A stretch of 64,000 nucleotides of DNA from Aurantimonas marina (GTDB lineage: Bacteria; Pseudomonadota; Alphaproteobacteria; Rhizobiales; Rhizobiaceae): NCBI RefSeq assembly GCF_017183135.1, contig NZ_JADDXW010000008.1, positions 123,066 through 187,065 of the forward strand. Reading direction: 5' to 3'. Shown one piece after another: positions 62,909 to 64,000 of this stretch (its first letter is position 1; the number at the start of each line of letters is the position of its first letter). The position numbers and the translations under genes are program-made. The notes beneath the pieces were generated by a model. It worked only from the letters and a program-made list of their open reading frames with translations. It was not told the origin of the DNA and searched no databases.

Positions 62909-63546
62909 AAGAATTCCTTATTTCTTCTGTTTTCCGAGTATCGTCGGTGACATTTACATTTGGATACATTCTCGCTCGCGATCCGCGTGGCGAAGCGGCA
63001 TGATCGAGCCGGACGATTACATTCGAAAGCGGCCCGCTCCCGATGCGGTCCATCGCGGAAACTATAGGGTCGCGGCCTTGAATCCAACAATTTTTTTGGT
63101 TTTCGGGTCCGATGGGTCCGCGCGAGCTTGGTGCGGACCTCTCCAGGAAGGTCGGATGAGTCGGCCGAGACATCGCGATCACGGGCGCGGCGGCAGTGAT
63201 CCGGCGGGTCACGCGGCAAGGGCGGAGCGGGGATCGCCATGCTCCACTTTTCGTGGAACGTCCCGTGCCCCGGAGCGTCACTACGTCACGCATTTCGTCA
63301 GATCGGGGACCAATGCAATAACCGAACGGTAACGCCTCGGGTTTAAGCATGGGGTCGACGCAAGACGCGCCGCAGCCCCGGAGAAGGTATTGCGTACCGG
63401 GAAAGCGACATCGCGCCTGTCAAAGCGCTGCCACAGGGCGAGTGCAATTTTCCGCCGACACTCGGTCAGTTACGCCGATGCTTCGTGGCCGAAGGGGCAC
63501 GCCGTCCCGATATCTTGGGGGCGCTACGGGCGGGCCGGCGGTCACG
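62909..63546. other. Intergenic region between proX and the response-regulator gene
   Basis: 638 nt without a convincing gene. It holds the proX promoter (upstream of 62908 on the minus strand) and the region downstream of the response-regulator gene. The stretch 62920-62980 is AT-richer. Open frames in other phases lack ribosome sites and homology. Confidence 0.5.
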
Positions 63547-63885
63547 TCACGCCGCCATTGGCACCAAATCTTCCACCTCCTGGGGCCGGAAGGGCTTGGA
63601 AATCCGCGGAACGGCGGCAAGCTGCGCCGGAAGCTGGTCCAGACTGCTGGAAATGAAGCAGAACGGCACATTGTTGCTGAGCAGGAGTTGCGCGATCGGG
63701 AGAGACGTCTCACCGCAAGGACCCAGGACGACGTCGAGCATCGCGAAATCGAGGCCTTCGCTCAGGCAATCGAGGGCGCCGGCGACTGTCGCGGCATGCA
63801 GAATCTCGGCATCAATTTTTCCCAGCACGATGCCTTCGAGATCAATGGCGATGATCGGTTCATCTTCCAGAATCAAAATCTTCAT
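63547..63885 (-). CDS. Single-domain response regulator
   Basis: 112 residues, receiver domain only. ILEDEP acidic pair (residues 7-9), phospho-acceptor Asp51 in FAMLDVVLG and the conserved Lys97 in ISKPF are present. No output domain follows, as in CheY-like or Sma0114-type regulators common in rhizobia, which act on kinases or in phosphorelays. Its partner kinase is not in the window. Confidence 0.9.
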   Translation of the reverse strand: MKILILEDEPIIAIDLEGIVLGKIDAEILHAATVAGALDCLSEGLDFAMLDVVLGPCGETSLPIAQLLLSNNVPFCFISSSLDQLPAQLAAVPRISKPFRPQEVEDLVPMAA

Positions 63886-64000
63886 GACGTGACCTTTTTT
63901 CGGTCTCCTTCAAATGTTCCAGCCGCGCAGTGGTTGCGTCCATCTTGATATTTTTTAGTATTATTCTCACTAACAACTGAATGTTAACTATGAGCATTAG
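63886..64000. promoter_or_regulatory. AT-rich upstream region of the response-regulator gene
   Basis: About 115 nt ending at the window edge, clearly AT-richer than average in its last 60 nt, so probably the promoter of the response-regulator gene. Nothing more specific can be named. Confidence 0.35.

Overview
The window is a gene-dense, high-GC chromosomal segment of an alphaproteobacterium, most likely of the order Hyphomicrobiales (Rhizobiales). The evidence is the gene content and order: an Omp2-type porin; a slt / dapA / smpB / rpoZ / rsh neighbourhood; LigD plus Ku; single-domain response regulators; DUF2147, DUF6481, DUF1194 and DUF883-type proteins; and one copy of what looks like a rhizobial dispersed intergenic repeat. 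The genus cannot be fixed from sequence alone. No tRNA, rRNA, CRISPR array, insertion sequence or prophage was seen.

Layout. 1-8.6 kb: end of an ETF-ubiquinone oxidoreductase, then housekeeping and small envelope genes (AMP nucleosidase, GST, two tandem DUF2147 proteins, HisC-like aminotransferase, gamma-carbonic anhydrase). 8.7-16.2 kb: a DNA double-strand-break repair block, ku-ligD on the minus strand back-to-back with an SbcD/SbcC-like pair on the plus strand. 16.5-27.3 kb: porin, lytic transglycosylase, dapA, smpB, peroxiredoxin, family-5 uracil-DNA glycosylase, NYN-domain protein, rpoZ and the (p)ppGpp synthetase/hydrolase. 27.3-33.4 kb: CBS/BON protein, a small-membrane-protein stress operon that includes a 24-residue peptide gene, an aldehyde dehydrogenase and a histone-deacetylase-like hydrolase.

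33.6-40.8 kb holds the most unusual block. A HAD-UbiA fusion that resembles decaprenyl-phosphate phosphoribosyltransferase overlaps a DprE1-like FAD oxidase. They are followed, after an AT-rich promoter island, by an SMR/ArnE-like flippase subunit, an extended SDR, a class III aminotransferase and a polytopic GT-C-like membrane protein. Together they look like a pathway that makes a polyprenyl-phosphate-linked pentose (possibly an amino or otherwise modified pentose), flips it across the inner membrane and transfers it to an envelope acceptor.

40.8-62.9 kb is a glycine-betaine / one-carbon regulon: a dimethylglycine/sarcosine dehydrogenase-type flavoprotein, a GlxA/GbdR-type AraC regulator, a corrinoid-activating ASKHA protein, a phasin-like protein, a methyl-THF:corrinoid methyltransferase, a MetF-like reductase, a 'virulence factor' family protein, a DUF1638 protein, a corrinoid protein, an MttB-superfamily methyltransferase without pyrrolysine, a LuxR-type regulator, betaine-homocysteine methyltransferase and a ProXWV betaine importer. 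In an organism with respiratory ETF-QO this describes oxidative catabolism of betaine by two parallel routes: transfer of a methyl group to corrinoid and THF or to homocysteine, followed by flavin-dependent demethylation of dimethylglycine. The right edge carries a single-domain response regulator.
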